Positions 1 through 12,900 of a stretch of 64,000 bases of DNA are shown here, piece by piece. Under the pieces are notes generated by a model. The model worked only from the letters and a program-made list of their open reading frames with translations. It searched no databases and was not told where the DNA came from. The stretch spans positions 10,687,379-10,751,378 of the forward strand of contig JAAOOA010000006.1 of assembly GCA_012861695.1 (NCBI GenBank), read 5' to 3'. The translations under genes were made by a program, and so were the position numbers. This DNA is from Trematomus loennbergii. Lineage: Eukaryota; Chordata; Actinopteri; Perciformes; Nototheniidae. Positions within the stretch are counted from its first letter, which is position 1; every line of letters starts with the position of its first letter.

Positions 1-857
1 ACGCTATTGGCCATACTGTACCATTAGTGTTTTAAGAAAATGTCTTAGCCAAACTCTTACACTGACTTTAATTGCTGCATTTAAGTGACCTCAGATACCC
101 TGTAAGTGCTGGCATTCCTGACTGGTGGGATATGCATACTTTAAAAGTAGGACAAAAATGAAAAGGAAGAAGAAAGAGTGGGGAAAAGACATGAAGGCAT
201 GAAAACTGCATTAGGCGGTGGCAGCCAACACAGAGAGAAGGATGTGAATGATTCAAGAGGCAAAAGGTTTAATAATTAAGGACTCCCTCTTTCCCTCCAT
301 CCCAGTGTCCCTCTCTCTCACCCTCTTCTGCCTTTACCCTCTGCCTCCACCCTTTTGTATGTTTCTCATTCTTTCTGTCTACTGTATTCGCCCCTGATGT
401 GTCCTCTTTGTTGTCAAGTCAATCACCTAACCAGTAGGGGGAGCCCTCCCCATCGAGCCTCCACTGCTTTCTCCCACTTCCTTTCTGTCCTCCCCTGCTG
501 TGTGCCAGTTTGAAAGTGTGCCCCAACTGTGAGCCTTACTGTAATAATTGTTCTTTCATGAAGTAAAATAATTATGTGTTGCCATTGACTTCATCGGCCA
601 CGTTTGAAGATGTATGCCTGATGTAAGGTTTTAGTTCATTTACCTGCCCAAACATCACCTGTGTAACCTATCAGGGCTCTTTCCCTCATCACCCTCACCT
701 AAGCCTTGGCAGAAATGACCTGGCCACGGGACATGATGACCTAATTTAATTGCAACACTGATGGCCGTCAGGAGGCTTTTAATTACCTGCTCATGTTTCT
801 CTCCCTCTCTCTCCCTCCCTCTCTCTCTCCCTCTCACTCACTCTCTCGACCCTACAG
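1..857 (+). other. elp4 intron (partial), no gene seen
   Basis: Intron upstream of the first elp4 exon in the window. It ends in a ~50-bp CT-rich pyrimidine tract (797-846) that serves as the 3' splice-site tract. No additional exon or repeat family recognised. Confidence 0.7.
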
Positions 858-966
858 GACAGAGCTCTAATGGGCAGCATAACCAGGCTATGTGACAATG
901 CCATAGCCCTGGAATCATTCAAAGGCTCTGAGAGAGAGACCAACCCACTCTACAAAGATTACCATG
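858..966 (+). CDS. elp4: elp4 exon corresponding to human exon 8
   Basis: A CT-rich pyrimidine tract and CTACAG acceptor precede the exon, and CATG/gtaaga follows. The reading frame gives [11 protein letters not shown] then [20 protein letters not shown] and ends one base into a Gly codon. The [14 protein letters not shown] motif is the hallmark of the vertebrate ELP4 C-terminal region. An (AC)n run begins 5 nt after the donor (972-990). Confidence 0.93.
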
Positions 967-3900
967 GTAAGAACACACACACACACACACTCGCTTATCT
1001 TTCTGTCTCTTTTCCCTCAGATACACACACACACGTACACACAAGCAGTGCATTAAGGCTGGGGCTGGGCTGTGGATGGAGGCAGGGCAGCCCCCTTGCA
1101 GGCCAGGCTGTCAGTGCGCGTTAGTGTGCTGCTGCTCAATCAGACGTGCTCCTCAGTAGACAGGCCGGGGGGGATTCAGCTGCCACGCTGTACCCCCTCT
1201 CCCTCGCACCCTCACCCACTCCATCCCTGCCTCCCCCCCCTCCAGCAGAGCCTCTCTCTCTCTCGCCTCGCCCTCTCTCCATCCCCAGTCCCATACCCCT
1301 GAGGCTCTGGAGCAGAGCAGACCAACACTGGGAATCGATATTCTCACCATCACTCTCTCTTCCTCTCTGCCTGTATCTCTCCATCCCTCGCTCAATGTCT
1401 CCATGACCAGCATGCTCTGCTAATAAATGGAGGGCAAGGCTTTCAGTAGAGGGAAGAGGACACCAATAAGGGACGAGTGGAGAGACGGAAACGAAGAAAG
1501 GGAGGGGGGGAAACATAGTTTGTCTCTGCTCTCTCCGGCCTCGCCATCACTTTTCTTTTACGGTTTTATCATTCCTTCTTTCTCTTGTTTGCTTCCCTCT
1601 TTTCTATCACACTCTCCGCGAATAAAGGTCAGTTTAAGCGAGTGGGGTATTTTTAGCCATGCCTCTCGAACTCTCCGACTCACTCTTGCGCTTTTTCTCT
1701 CGTTTCCCTCCCTCCCTCCTCAGGGTTAGACGGCCTCGTTGTGACAGATGAAGGGATGAGGAGTAAAAACATTCAATGGCAGATTTTGGTTTCATCCAAC
1801 AGCATGTTTTATTTAGATAACACATCCCATAGTGATCACATTCCTCTTCATTGTAAAGGCAGGTGGCATGTAAACGCATGTATTATTTGAGCGTTGTGGG
1901 GCATCATTTAAAAAAAAATTGGAGTACAAAAATGTTCTTTGAGATTTGCAATTAATATTGTTTGGATTTCTCGTTCAAGAATATATTTGCCGTCTGTTTA
2001 ACCAGCCAGTAAGATTCTGGTTGTGTTATGAAATACATTTATGTGCATGATTGTTTTGATGTGTGTTCATGAGTGCAAACGCATCTGGTACGAGTGTGGG
2101 AGTGCGTGCGGATGCGCGTGCGTGCGTGTTTGCGGCAGCAGTTCAGGGCTGCTCAAAGCATGCTGGGAAGCCTGTCACTGCAAATCAGGCAAGGGAAAAT
2201 CACCCAAGTGCACAGAGGAGAGAACCCACCATCCCCCACTTTCTGTGTCTGTCTCCTTTCTCCATTACTCTCTCGATTTCTTCTTTTCTCTCTCACGATC
2301 ATTTATACCATCCCACTTCTTTTGTACTTTTCCAGTTTTATTAAAATGTAACTTTGTGGGACAGGAAAAGTGAAACACAGAGTTAAAAAAGTGCTGCAAA
2401 ACGTCCCTCTACCCTTTGCAGGAATCCCTGGCTTGTATTTGTGTACTGCCCCTCATTGCTCTACTGTGTCCTTTAATTGGCAAATGTACTTTACAGTACA
2501 CCCATGCTCCAGCCTGTAGGGAAAATAAAGAGCGTAGGAATATCAATTTAGAAATGTTGTTTGTCAATATCTGATAAGTCATTTCTCTGGTCTAAGTAAC
2601 TTTGATGCTTAGTGCAGATGTAGGTGTCAAAAGATATTGGTTTGTTTATGACTGTCCTACTACATTCACTCAATTAGACCAGCACACTTTACTTCAAAAC
2701 TAATAAGGAAAATGTAGTATTGATTTGTGTAAACATCTTTCAAAACTCTTACTATCCAACATTTTGGGATAAGCAGGTGGATTATTGAAAGTTTCCTTTT
2801 AAGATGCTGACTTCAGTGCGTCAAATGAAAACAAGTGTTTGTAGAGATGTAGAAAAAGCGAAAAAACACTTCCCTTATTATAGTATTTTATCATATTATA
2901 ATAACGGTTATTTAAAATAAAAATAAAATAGAATACCAATAAACAACATTTAAACAACATATCAACATTTAAAACAACATATCATCCAAATATGAAATTT
3001 AGGAACTCCCTCTCGATTCTATTGGCTCTAACGGTTCAAAAGAGGTGTCAATCATCCAAATCGACCGATGGGGCCAGAGATATGGCAAATCCATCCAAAT
3101 GACCCCAGAGGTGGTTTTTTCTTTCTAAATCTCTCTAAAAAGGTCAAATGTCACTTGTTTTGCATCAATCTTGATACAGAGTACTTATTATATGTTATAG
3201 TTTGGATTCCTAAAGCTTTTAGTCTACTATCCCATCATTCAAGGGTGGTTTTCACTATAAGTAATGTTTTTCTTTTGGACGGACACTATAATTTACATTT
3301 TCTTACTATGTTCAATCTGAATTTACTTTAAAATAAAAAAAATTCTATATTGATTCTGACTTTTCTACATCCAATTCACAGGTTTATCATTGCTTTGAGA
3401 AAAAAGATTATTAATGTACCCCTTTTAGAAGGGAAGATATAGTCATTAGCCGCTTTCACACCAAGTACTTTGCCGTACTTAGTGCCGGCACTTAGTACCC
3501 CAGGGCACTAGGAAGTCCCCGGAGTTGGGGACTGGCTTCAGTAGAAGCTGCTGGGACTCCCAGCAGCTTCTACTGAAGCCTTCCGAGTAAATCGCCAGAA
3601 CGCCGACACCTCCTCATCACTCCACCGCTCCTATGTTTTTTTTTGTGTTGCCATAAGTTATTCTCTCTCCGTTGGTGCGCGGGGCTAATGCTAATGCTAA
3701 TAATGCTAATGCCACAAATACAATGGCGACAAAACTTTTCAAAATTTTACTGGGTGTGGTTTGCAATTCGCCCAGCCAATAGAATTGGTACTTTTTTGGT
3801 ACTTTTGTGGTACCACCTCTCTAGCAGGCACTAAAAATGGGGTAAAAGTTCCCGGCACTAAGTGCTCTTTTGGTGTGAACGCAACATAAGGGGTACTAAC

Positions 3901-6900
3901 GGAACTAAGCGGGAAAAGTAGGGGGAAAAGTACTCCGGTGTGAACGCGCCTTATTGTTCTGGGAATGTCATTTTCGAGCCTGAGACCTGAAAAACAGGCT
4001 TGGGGCTTAACAGGTTAAGATTATAGTTTTAAAAAAAGAGATAATCTCTGTCTAAGTTGTATTTTTAAAGACTGTATTTAAAAGACAGACGCAGATAAAA
4101 ACGTGGACATCATACAACAATACTACTAGAATGTAGTGGTATATTGCTTTTTTGCATTGTTCAGCCCATTCGGTTTTAATATGCTTTCATCGTTTTTTCA
4201 CAGGTCTGATACATGTACGCCAAGTACCTCACCTGAACTGTCTGGCGAGTAAATTTCCTGACCACAAGGACCTGGCCTTCAAGCTCAAGAGAAAACAGTT
4301 CAGTATTGAGGTAAGTTGTCAACATTACACAGTCTAGCCTGGATTTTAACAGAACTTAGTTTTCTGGCGGTTTTATTTTGATGATCTCTCTTAGTCTATT
4401 TTGTTGCCCCATTTTATTTTCTCTAAAGTCTTTTTACCATTGCAAATCTTCCCATTCACCATGTTCATAGCCAGGCTGAAATCTAGTGCTGATGGTAATG
4501 AGAAGTCTCTCAAGTCAGCCAAGTTCTGCCAACCTTTTATTATTATTGGGTGTCAAAATAAAAGGTGAAGCTATGATTATACACTGTTGCTGCCACACTT
4601 ACTTCAGTGTAGTGTCAAGAGGCAACAGGGTGAAACAAATCTCCATCTATATTCATGAATACGCGAAGAGGAAATACTTTTGGCAGTTAAAGTTAAAGGT
4701 ATAATTCACATTTTATATACAAATAAAAGACTATAAACTAATCAGCAGTAGAGACATACATGCATGGACATGTTCCCAGTCATTGCGCCAGACAAAAGTG
4801 AAGCAACAGCAACAAACATGGTTCCACTATCCACTAGCTCTCAAGAGAACAAGCTTTGTACGGTAGTTGCTGCTTACTTTCTCTGGCAGGGCTCTGTTCA
4901 TTCACTCCACAGCTGGCAACAGCCGTGACCTGTTGAGAAAATGAAGCAGTAGACAGTTGCTTTACCTCATGCTGCAGCCCACCATGACAGTGTAATCAAT
5001 GGTTTTATGTGGAAAAGTGGCCAGCCAAACACTACTTATGATAGATGCAAGACCAGAAGATTACACAATTTGACATATTGCTTCATATCCCTCCAATTCA
5101 TAGTTTGACTTCTCTACAGTTGGACCACAAAACACTGCAGGGCTAAGTTAAAATGGGCGTTGTGATAGTCATACAAACAGTGCGTGCTCACTGAAAGGTA
5201 ACAATAGGTAAAGATGTCGAATTTGACATACATTTATTTTATACTAGATGTGAGAAAAAAGAAAAGTGAGGAGAACAGGAGCAAGTTGGAGAGTAATATC
5301 CCTATGAATAGAGGCAAATAAGTATGTCTGTATTCCCAGGATTAGACAGTTCATCTGCAGTGAGTTTTGCGCAATGCCTTAAATGTACCATACCGTCCGC
5401 CATAAGTGCTACGAAAGTAACTTAATGGAATCAGATAACTAATTCATACCATGCTGTGAACTATGGTTAAGCATCAATACAGTGGCATCTCTTTGAAAAT
5501 CCCTTCTCATCCTGTGAGATGATGATGATGTTGCATGACTTATTCCTAACAGATGCTGTATTTTTTTTTAAATCATCTGGAGCAGAGAGAGGAGCTGTGG
5601 ATTATTGTTATTGATTAATGCATCAGTGTTTCTTAGGGTCAAAAACACTAAACTCACAACTTCAAATGAAAGCGTTTAGTTTATTTAATAAAAGAGCACA
5701 TGTTCAATGTGAAAAGTGACAGTAGATATAGATTAGTTGCAATTTGGTGCTATATATATATAAAAATAATAATAATAAAAAGAAAATATATATTTTTATC
5801 TTTTATTTTTTAAATAAAATTCAAGGTAACACCTTGAATTTCAGGGGGGCGCGGGGCTCCGCCAAAACAATGGTAGGGGAAACACTGCTGTTTTATATAT
5901 TTGAACTGAACTGGAGCACTGCTGACTCTAGCTACATTCATGACAGCTGCTGGCCTACGTTGCCTCTGAGAGGGCTTACTGTATCTCATTTGGTGACTCC
6001 AAGAAGAATAGGGTGAAGGCGGTGAGGCCTGGAAACAGCCTCAACATCCCTGGCAGAGCACAGCTGCTGCAAAGGGAGATTGGGCAGTGTGTAATGGTGC
6101 ACAAAATGGACATGTGCAGAGGTTTCGTTCATCAAGGGTATATGATGCAAACATTAGCGCTCATCATGGTGGCACCACCATGTGTTTACCGTTGACTTTC
6201 CCCTTAAGATTAGTTAGGCTCTCAGCATGTTTCATAGTTATCTACCACAATATCCAAAATGTTTTCTCTCTTGTATTGATTGGGAGTATATACCCAATAC
6301 AAGCACCAGTACAACGGGCACATGCGGTTCTACAGCTTGTTCTGAATTGTGCTTGAGATCCCATTGAAAACTGGCCTCACACATTGTTTTTAAATGTTCA
6401 TTGGAAATTATAGGGTGCAAACATTCTGCATGTAGGAAAATTTCACAATCACCTCACAGTTTAATAAAGTTCACTACAGTTCACTTGTTGGCTATTTTCT
6501 TCATTCCCTGTTTGTATGAACATTCATTTGGGTAGCTATGTTTGCTCTGTCTGTACAGAGCAACATAGACATATAGACAGAGCTTACACACAGAACTGAC
6601 AGATTGTGCGGCCTTTCAATTTCTTCATTCATTATGATTTATTAATTCTTATCCTCTTTCTCTTTCTCTTCCTGTCAGAGACACATCCATTTTGCATGTG
6701 TCACATCATCAGTCTCACTCAGCGCAATCAATCTGTCACTGAACTACCACTCTACAGACAAATTAAGGGGCCCTCCTCTTAGCTCAGGCTCATGATTGGT
6801 CCTCATTACATTATCATTACCTTATCACACCCTCTGGTCCTTGGCTCGTGAGTCCTATTGTTTCAGCAGGAGGTGAGGGGGAGGAGAGGAATGCCCACCC

Positions 6901-9900
6901 CCCTAAACCCTCTCCGCATCCTACGGTCAAACCCCTTCTCATTTTCTGCCAGCCTTCACCATCCTTCTAACCCTTTACTCTGGTCTGCATTGGTCCGCTC
7001 CCCCCTCCTTGCTCTGACCCCCTGAATAGGCCACTCTAGTATAGATTTATATGGTTCGTAAAAGTCAAGGTGGTTATCCTCAATGTCTTTTAATTAGGCT
7101 TCTGTATTGGTCAGGCCAGGGGGCAGAGGCCTAGAGCATCCCTGTAGCTCTGTGGGGCCTGGATACTGTGTCATATATCCCAGCAGCACATTGTAAAGAC
7201 CAAGCTTTGTCTGCCTTCCTTCTTTAAGGAGCTTTATTGGAGTTTTTTTGTTGAATGGCAACCATACTCTTGTATTGACCTGATTCACATACCATTAAAA
7301 TAGTTATATCCAGAGGACTTTTCATAATCCAAAACGGCTGATAATGTTGACACAAGAGAGTACATGATCTGAAATGTCAATCACAATCCTTGGCCATGGC
7401 ATGTTTTATGTCTCAGGGAAATTCCCATAGAACATTGCATGATATCACCAGTCAAGCGTCAAATCAGTCAAAACACATATTGCAATAGGCAATTATTTTC
7501 CCGTGCTGGGTTCTGTGGCTTTTTGATTGACTGTCATTAATTAGTACATCACTTTACTTTGAGATGTCACAAAGGTATGAGTGCATGTTGGCTCTGCTTC
7601 CCTGGTTACACAGGTTGGATTATACCAGTTTACCTGTGTATGCCTTGCATGCCGGACTGCTGTTGTGCTCTGACTACGTGGCTCAGCGTATACTGTGTTT
7701 GACCTGTTGGTCAACTGCTGGTGGGCCCTGATTGACACATGATTGGATTTTAAGCCCAGTGTCTGGTGTGTGACAGCTCACACCATCCCTGCTAATCACC
7801 TCATTTACTCAAACTACAGGGCTCCTCACCCTGGGGCCACATAATACAACATTCTCTTACCAAGTGCTCACAGTCTTTCTTCTTCCTCATATCTGTTATG
7901 GTAGTGATGGATCAGTTCTTCAGCTTTGCCCCCTTCTTTCAACTTTTGACTTTTGACCAAAATTGTAATTGCTCCGAATCAAGCCTCACTCAGATGTTTA
8001 TCAGCATCATATGTGGATTCATTTGTGATGTTGTGGTTGCAGGTGACAGGTGATTGACAGTGGTAGCTTCTCCCCAGGTGGGTCACGCAGCTACATGACA
8101 CTCCCAACTGTGAATGGAGTCATGCTGGTAACTAATTTTTTAACTGCTGTTTGACTCAGGCTCGTTTTACGTAGCGCCTCAGGAATGCCGAAATATTTAT
8201 TTGACAGCACACAGAGTACAAGTTTTGTCAAAAAACTAATATTTTGTGTTTGGCTACTGTAATAATTCACTTTTTTCTAATTCAAAAGGTTTTAGTAGAT
8301 TATATCCCAGCCTCACACTCAGCACCATCATCAAGGTTCTGTTGGTTCGTGATAAGGTTACCACGACAACAGTTGACGTTTCCAAGAGTTCACACTGCGG
8401 TTGATGAGCAGTTATTAGCCATAATGCCTAAAGCCAGAATTAACCCATGGCCCTGTCTGAGCAGGTAGGGGAGTGTTAGGTGTTTAGACAAGATTAACAC
8501 ATACTCATAGACACACAAACATTGCTCACTCCCACACATAGCGATATTGACATTCATGCAAAGACAAAAGCACATACTTATTGAGAAACGCAAGCACATA
8601 TGTGACACGCAATGCGTGTGAGAATTTTCTCACTCTTATTAAACACAGACTTCTGTCACTGCTTTCACAATGCAAGATGCTTTGAGGATGAAGCTCTGAA
8701 GAATGCAGATGGTACGCAATTATATTCTTGTTACCTCTGTCTGACCCTTTAAACTGACAGTTAATGTGCCTATGGGGTACTGGGGTGCCAGAGGCAGGTC
8801 AGAGGGTCAAATACAGTATAAGACGGGGATTTATGTCAAATTAGTCTTTGCCTAGACGGGCTATTTAGAGGTGTCAGTGACAAGCTCTGTCACTTAAAAG
8901 GGTCTTTTAGTCTGTACAAATGTATTGACTATAAGGAAAACTGTACTCCTGGAAACTTTCAGTCATATTAGGACGTTTGTTTAACATTTTATGCATTCAT
9001 TTTAAAGACATCATTGGAGAAAGTCAGTAAGAAGAGATCAGTGGAGGATTAGAAGGATGATGAAGGTACTGGGCCCTGACTCGTATTCAAGATCTCGCTG
9101 TGCCTTTTGCCACATCGATTAATGGTGGTTATTGTAAATGACTATTTCTGACTCATTAGTACAGTTCAAATCAACATCCAAGTCTGAATTTAAAACAGAA
9201 TACTATATATTTTAGATATCTTAGGTTAAAAAATGTACAACTTTTTCCCACAATGTAGCACCTCGTCATCATTCAAGGTGCAACCATGGCTCAATCAAAT
9301 TAATGCAAACACACGTATTGACTTTAGAGCCTTAAGTTGACATTTGATGGACTGCAGTTTTTGGCTCTTACACTTTGGCTTCATTTTTCAGTCCAGGATG
9401 TTGCCACTTGTTTTATTGCATGCTGTTTTTGGTCTGAACACCATCAAATATGTGCCCAAAAGAGAAATCAGGCACGGTTTCATTCTGTCAGCCAAAGACC
9501 AGCGTTGTTATTATTATTTATTTTTTATTGATAAAGTGCTAGATTGACAATGCACTGTATTTTTAACCTCTACACGACCAACTTTAAAGATGTCCAATGT
9601 CCTTTTATCCCCCATGTCTTGAAATTGACATCAGCCAGCTAGGTTTTTATTTTTCATCTGAGTGGAAGCAAAAAGGGAGCAGAAAAGGGGGATGAAGTGG
9701 ATGATGGTGCTGACTAGAAGAAGACTTATGAAGAAGAGGAAGCAGAACTGAAAGAGTCCGAGGGAGGTGTATAGAGTAGGTTAATGTTTCTTGGCATGTC
9801 CTCAAAACGTCTTTAGACAACGCCTGTGTCGGCCCCCTGTTGAAGTCTGTGGGTGCCGAGGGAAGGGTGTTAATGGACCTATGTGAGGAACAGAGCAAAG

Positions 9901-12900
9901 GCTCAGAGAGGAAGGGGGGGAGGCAAACTCGCAGAGGAGCAGTTAAGTGATTCTCAGGTCAGGTCTAATTAAAATGAGGGCTTTTCCTCAGAGGCACCAA
10001 ACCGTCTTATTGAGAGAGAAATAAAAAGGGAGGGAAAGAAAGAATTGTAGAATGCAGAATGAGTTAGACAGAGACCCAGTCCTTAGGGCTTGTTTGTGTA
10101 TTTGCTTATATGTTTGTTTGTATTCCATGCCTGGTCGTATATGTGCTTTCCATGTCTGAAATATTGCGTGGTACTAAAGATCAGAGAAAAGCCAATGTTG
10201 AAAATAACTCATATATAGGACGAACTGAACTGGGTAATTTAATGTTTACTTCCATTAGTGGATCCCAATGACTGTTCGCAGACTGAAATTAGAGTAAATA
10301 CCAACAATAGGCTTACCTAATGTCTTGACCCTATTAGTAGCAAGCAAAAAATACTTAGGTTTTTATACATCTGCCTGTGATTCCAACGCCTGCCTTGGGA
10401 ATCACGATCAGATGGGAATGGACCTTTTGGAATAATATTCTGATTGAATAATTTATACTTCCTCCCTTGGTGCACACCAGCCTCTGTCGCATTTTGGAAT
10501 GAGGTGTGCTTATGGTTTGTGCGTGTATGAGAAAAGAGAGAGAGAGCGCCCGGTGTAGGCCAGTCAGTGGCACGCGATCGGACCCCTTAGCCGAACAATA
10601 TTCAACATACATCAGATTTGCATTTATTATTTAACAGGGATTTTATCTATTCTGCAAATGTGCATGTGTGTTTGAAAAGGCCCAGCTTGTAAGGTCTCTG
10701 TGCTGAGTCTTGAGTCTATGGGGGGTGTAAACATGTGATTTTTTTCTATGGTTTGTTTGTTATGGTGTTGTAAATAAATACTGACCTATCTTTAAAACTA
10801 TTGATTGAAAAGAAAAAGACCTCACCAATGCCAAATATAAATAATCCACTGATGTGTTGGCTGGAAATGCAAATGCATGACTAGGTTAGGGTTTCAGAAT
10901 CATTAGGTGTGGCATTAACAGTAAATAATGAGTTTTTATAAGAAAATCAAACAGCCAGGGAGAAAACAAAAGAGCATGTTTGTTTGCGGTAGTTGAGTCA
11001 AAGCAACGTAAGAGACTATCTGAGACTTTTCCAAATGTGCTGCCCTCTATATTATATTACATTGCAGAAATGTTTCTCCCAAACAGTAAGTATTAAAGGA
11101 AAACAAAACTGGGCATATGTGCTCCTCCTGCCAGATTGAGTAAGAGTGTGGTCTGCCTGAACACGCCCTGGAAGTGAAGCTGTTTCATCAGTAAGCAGTG
11201 AACCCTTAACATGGTCCATGCACCACTCAGACCCCATCAGACCAGACTGGCCACATGGACTCAGACCTGATTATAGTAGCCCCAGTTGTCTTCAGCTCCC
11301 ATTAGAGATAGAAAAGAAAAGATGCTGTAACTTGCATGCCACCCTGCATCCATGGGGTCTTGTGGTACTATAGGGTATGTGTAAGTGTGTTCAGAAAGGG
11401 CTCGCTATTAGCATAATGGTAGTGACTGGGGAACCATAGGCCCCCTGGTGCTTATAAACTGGGTCTTCACTTTATTATGGCTTCTGAATCCGTTTATTGT
11501 TATCTCTTAATTTTGCCTTAGGTCCATGCACTTTTGTGAAAGTTCGGAATATAATTTGTTTGTTTATTCGCAAGATTGTTGAATGGGTTTTCTGTAGATC
11601 CTGTGCTAAACCTCTATTTTTCCTCACATTCAAGCACAAAATGTTTCCTTTTTCTATTTGTTGTTCATATAAACCTTATACTTGGACATGGTTTTTAAAA
11701 CAAACTAGTTAATTTAATAGACATTCAAACAACTATTCACTTCAGAGAATAGGACACTTGCATTTGCAATTATGCATATGTTTTTAAAACATACATGATG
11801 GTATTTAAAAGTCCAAACACTCAATTAAGCTAAATCCTCCAGAGACAATCAATGTCCTTTCTCAAAAGTGCACCTAAACAGACGAAAACCGTTTTTTAAG
11901 ATCTAATCATGAGTTGAATGCGTTGTGTCTTAGGCTTTTACAGAAAACACTTTTAAGATTATTACTGATACTTGAATAAAAAGTGGCAAAAGGCAGTGGT
12001 TGCCCTGGTTTGGCTGGTGTCATTTTAAACCAGCCAAATGAAACAGTCCCCTCGCTGCTGTCTGTCCACAGAGAAACTTAAAATTGCCACCATTGGCACA
12101 AACGGCTCCGCGGTCGGAGTGGTTCAAAGGTGGAATGTTGATCCGGAGCAGGAGCATCAAACTCAGGAAGGCTCTCTGCTTGGGTCCTAAAAATAACTTT
12201 CCCACACTCTCGCTGCTCAGTGTCCTGGGGGGTCAGGAGGAGGAGTGTGTGTATGTGTGCCCACTCAGTGTTTATGTATGTTCTGCTGCTGTAATGTGAA
12301 CACAGTTGAAAACACAAACAATGCGTCTAATGGGATGCTGTCCACACCAATTTTCTATTTGGTTTACTAAATATGTGTTGATTCTCCATGCTTAAGTCTC
12401 TTATTCCTCTTCATCAGTATGGCATAAAAACAATGTTTACCGTGATTTGGTACAGCATGGAGTTGAATGGACACACGCTCAGATTAGACTGAGTTTTTTG
12501 CGTCTTTTTATATTGTTGCTAGTCAACCCCCTGATGAGTCTCATTGTTAGTTTAACACAAACCAGAAACTGTTCACTACCTCATAGTTGATAGTACAGTG
12601 AAAATAAATGACCTGAAAATTAGGTAGGTATTGTACTAATTAGCTTTTCTTTTCAGATCACAGTAATTACCCCTGGTAAAGACATGTAGGTTCTTTGGCT
12701 ATCTGGCAACAGTTCGTACAGATAGCCCGGCTTCCATTTTATCCGATTAGAAAATGAAAAAACTTAAATGATGTCAGGCATTTTCCCACCCTAAGTTTAT
12801 TTTTGTTTTACTTGAAGCTTTTAGGGTGCTCCTGAAAGACCGCTAAGTGACCAGAGCGGTAAAACGTGATGTGCTCAGCCACCAAAGCAGCTAGCTAAAC

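Noticed and set aside
5517..5532. GATGATGATG run
   Set aside because: Very short simple repeat with no further structure.
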